From UBA2588 sp002339805 (GTDB lineage Bacteria > Chloroflexota > Dehalococcoidia > Lucifugimonadales > UBA3495), in the NCBI GenBank assembly GCA_045562555.1, contig JBJKVO010000016.1, positions 124,001 to 188,000 of the forward strand: a stretch of 64,000 bases of DNA, given 5' to 3'. Positions 62,938-64,000 of the stretch are shown piece after piece (position 1 is the stretch's first letter; each line of letters begins with the position of its first letter). Below the pieces are notes generated by a model. It searched no databases. It saw nothing but the letters and a program-made list of their open reading frames with translations, and was not told the origin of the DNA. A program made the position numbers and the translations under genes.

Positions 62938-64000
62938 ATGGACATCGACATACTGTCCCCAGCGGCGAATCAAGTAGACTTTAAAATAAGTCCTGCTCCA
63001 AGGTTAGATTCCCTTGATAACAAAACAATCGGACTCTACAACAACATGACAGGCGGAGCAGACATAGCCGTTAACCGTGTCGCCTTTCACTTAAATAAAA
63101 AATTTACTAACATCAAATTTGTGTCCTATGGGGGAGCCCAGATAGAAGGGAGGCCTTCCCTAAGCCGGCAAATACACATAGATGACGAGGAAGCTACTAC
63201 CATAGCCCAAGAAGTAGACGCGATGGTAGGAGCAACTGCCCATTGAGGCGGTTGTACGTCATGGCTTGCCCATGACATGGTCACCTTAGAGAAAGCGGGT
63301 GTCCCTGCTGTAGGCATCGCAGCAAAAAGCTTTGTAAAGGCATGGCAATCCTGCGTGGCAGGGTGGGGGCAACCTTACACAGGGTACACGGTAATCCCAC
63401 ATGCAACTACAGGCCAACATGAAGATTTCATTCACTCAATGATAGACGATCAAATTGACAGTATTATAGAGAATTTGACGACCTTAGAAGCAACCAATCA
63501 GTATGCTGCTAACTCTAAACCTAGCGTGGAACGATTCACCGTCAGTCTATCAAAATCAATCGATGGTCTTAACGCAGTAAACACTTTTATGGAAGAACGG
63601 GACTGGACAGATGGGTTGCCAGTCATTCCGCCTACTCCTGAAGCGGTGGAAGCAATGCTCCAAGGGACTCGTAGAGCACCTCAAGACATCGTAATGGTGA
63701 TGGAACCAGGATTTGGTATTGCTACTGTTGAAAAAATCGCTATTAACGCGGTGATGGCGGGGTGCCAACCCGTCCAATTCCCAATCGTGTTAGCGGCTTT
63801 AGACTGTCTAGCACAGCCCCAGATGAACCACAGAGACATGCAAGTGTCTGGACACACAGAAGCGCCGTTGATACTCGTCAACGGTCCGATTGCTGTGCAA
63901 GCCGGGATAAACCACGGTACCTCTGCTATGGGTCCAGGCGTTGTTAACAAGGCAAATACAGCTATAGGACGGGCACTGAGACTTTGTCTTATTAATATTG
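62938..64000 (+). CDS. UGSC-family selenoprotein candidate (in-frame TGA), 3' end cut by window
   Basis: The frame from the ATG at 62938 has 102 codons, then TGA at 63244-63246, and then continues in the same frame to the end of the window (354 codons in all). Around the TGA the protein reads GATAH-U-G-G-C-TSWLAHD, where the UGSC family has its U/C-G-S-C redox motif. The N-terminal APRLDSLDNKTIGLYNN also fits that family. The selenocysteine would be residue 103 and the resolving Cys residue 106. A hairpin fitting a bacterial SECIS starts 11 nt after the TGA. The C-terminal half has WTDGLPVIPPTPEAVEAML and VEKIAINAVMAGCQP, a conserved second domain. Function is unknown; it is probably redox-related. 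Reading it as a nonsense mutation remains possible. Confidence 0.75.
63244..63276 (+). promoter_or_regulatory. Candidate bacterial SECIS element (Sec codon and hairpin)
   Basis: Downstream of the TGA (63244-63246), GTCATGG (63258-63264) and CCATGAC (63270-63276) form a perfect 7-bp stem closed by the loop CTTGC. The loop begins 18 nt after the TGA, within the range known for bacterial SECIS hairpins. Opening the last G-C pair gives a 7-nt loop that begins with G, as those elements prefer. It lies inside the coding sequence, as bacterial SECIS elements do. Confidence 0.6.

Noticed and set aside
1..64000. CRISPR arrays, insertion sequences, prophage or replication origin
   Set aside because: No direct-repeat array, transposase, integrase, inverted-terminal-repeat element or DnaA-box cluster was seen by reading. 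A computed repeat search was not possible.

Overview
The window looks like a chromosome segment of an uncultured, moderately AT-rich marine bacterium. The best match is the SAR202-type Chloroflexota (Dehalococcoidia relatives). This is inferred from gene content: a coenzyme F420 pathway with luciferase-like (LLM) oxidoreductases, an archaeal-type fructose-bisphosphate aldolase/phosphatase, three paralogous thiamine-diphosphate (ThDP) enzymes, a lone Mo-hydroxylase large subunit, RraA, amidohydrolases and CMD proteins, and an adjacent DUF1800/DUF1501 pair. No rRNA or other taxonomic marker is present, so the assignment is tentative.

Layout. 1-2428 (minus): a fatty-acid kinase pair (DegV/FakB and FakA), divergent from ruvB (2452). 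3499-8917 (plus): a NIPSNAP-cofG-cofH-cofD-cofC-LLM operon that makes F420 except for the glutamyl ligase. 8961-17528: fabI, a TPR/zinc-ribbon membrane protein, aldolase/phosphatase, purT, an aminotransferase, aspS and a thioredoxin-domain DUF255 protein. 17553-17734 (minus): tRNA-Arg(UCG) and tRNA-His(GUG). 17870-22041: a small DNA-binding protein with a palindrome at its promoter, then a peptide-type ABC binding protein and two permeases without ATPases. 22038-31377: a peptidase-MA protein, an MqnA/MTHFR pair, a DUF35-CMD-ThDP operon, PanE, and a hydrolase-amidohydrolase-RraA operon. 31521-37998 (plus): typA, DUF1800, DUF1501, an NHL propeller and a second LLM enzyme. 38149-43725: the Mo-hydroxylase with a clear terminator, a frameshifted MFS gene, an amidohydrolase with a sugar-binding-like protein, and a Yip1 membrane protein. 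43864-47105: a B12-radical-SAM-like protein that lacks the cluster cysteines, a 58-residue zinc ribbon, a small non-RD protein kinase and a Cas4/RecB-like nuclease. 47117-52325: an esterase, a frameshifted alcohol dehydrogenase, an MFS gene with an internal TAA, and an HTTM-DCC fusion. 52430-61135: a ThDP enzyme with ferredoxin, malate synthase G, an O-antigen-ligase-like protein, and a GatC-like/amidase pair whose amidase is frameshifted. 61142-64000: a third ThDP enzyme, divergent from a UGSC-family protein cut by the window end.

The main find is the last gene. Its frame is interrupted once, by a TGA inside a U-G-G-C motif, and a perfect 7-bp hairpin follows 11 nt later. This is what a bacterial selenocysteine insertion site looks like, and the frame stays open to the end of the window. 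Four other genes are also broken: three by a single-base indel and one by a TAA stop. Sequencing error or real gene decay must therefore be weighed when judging the TGA. Every gap longer than about 200 bases was inspected, and no gap exceeds 300 bases once the small 45314-45490 gene is counted.
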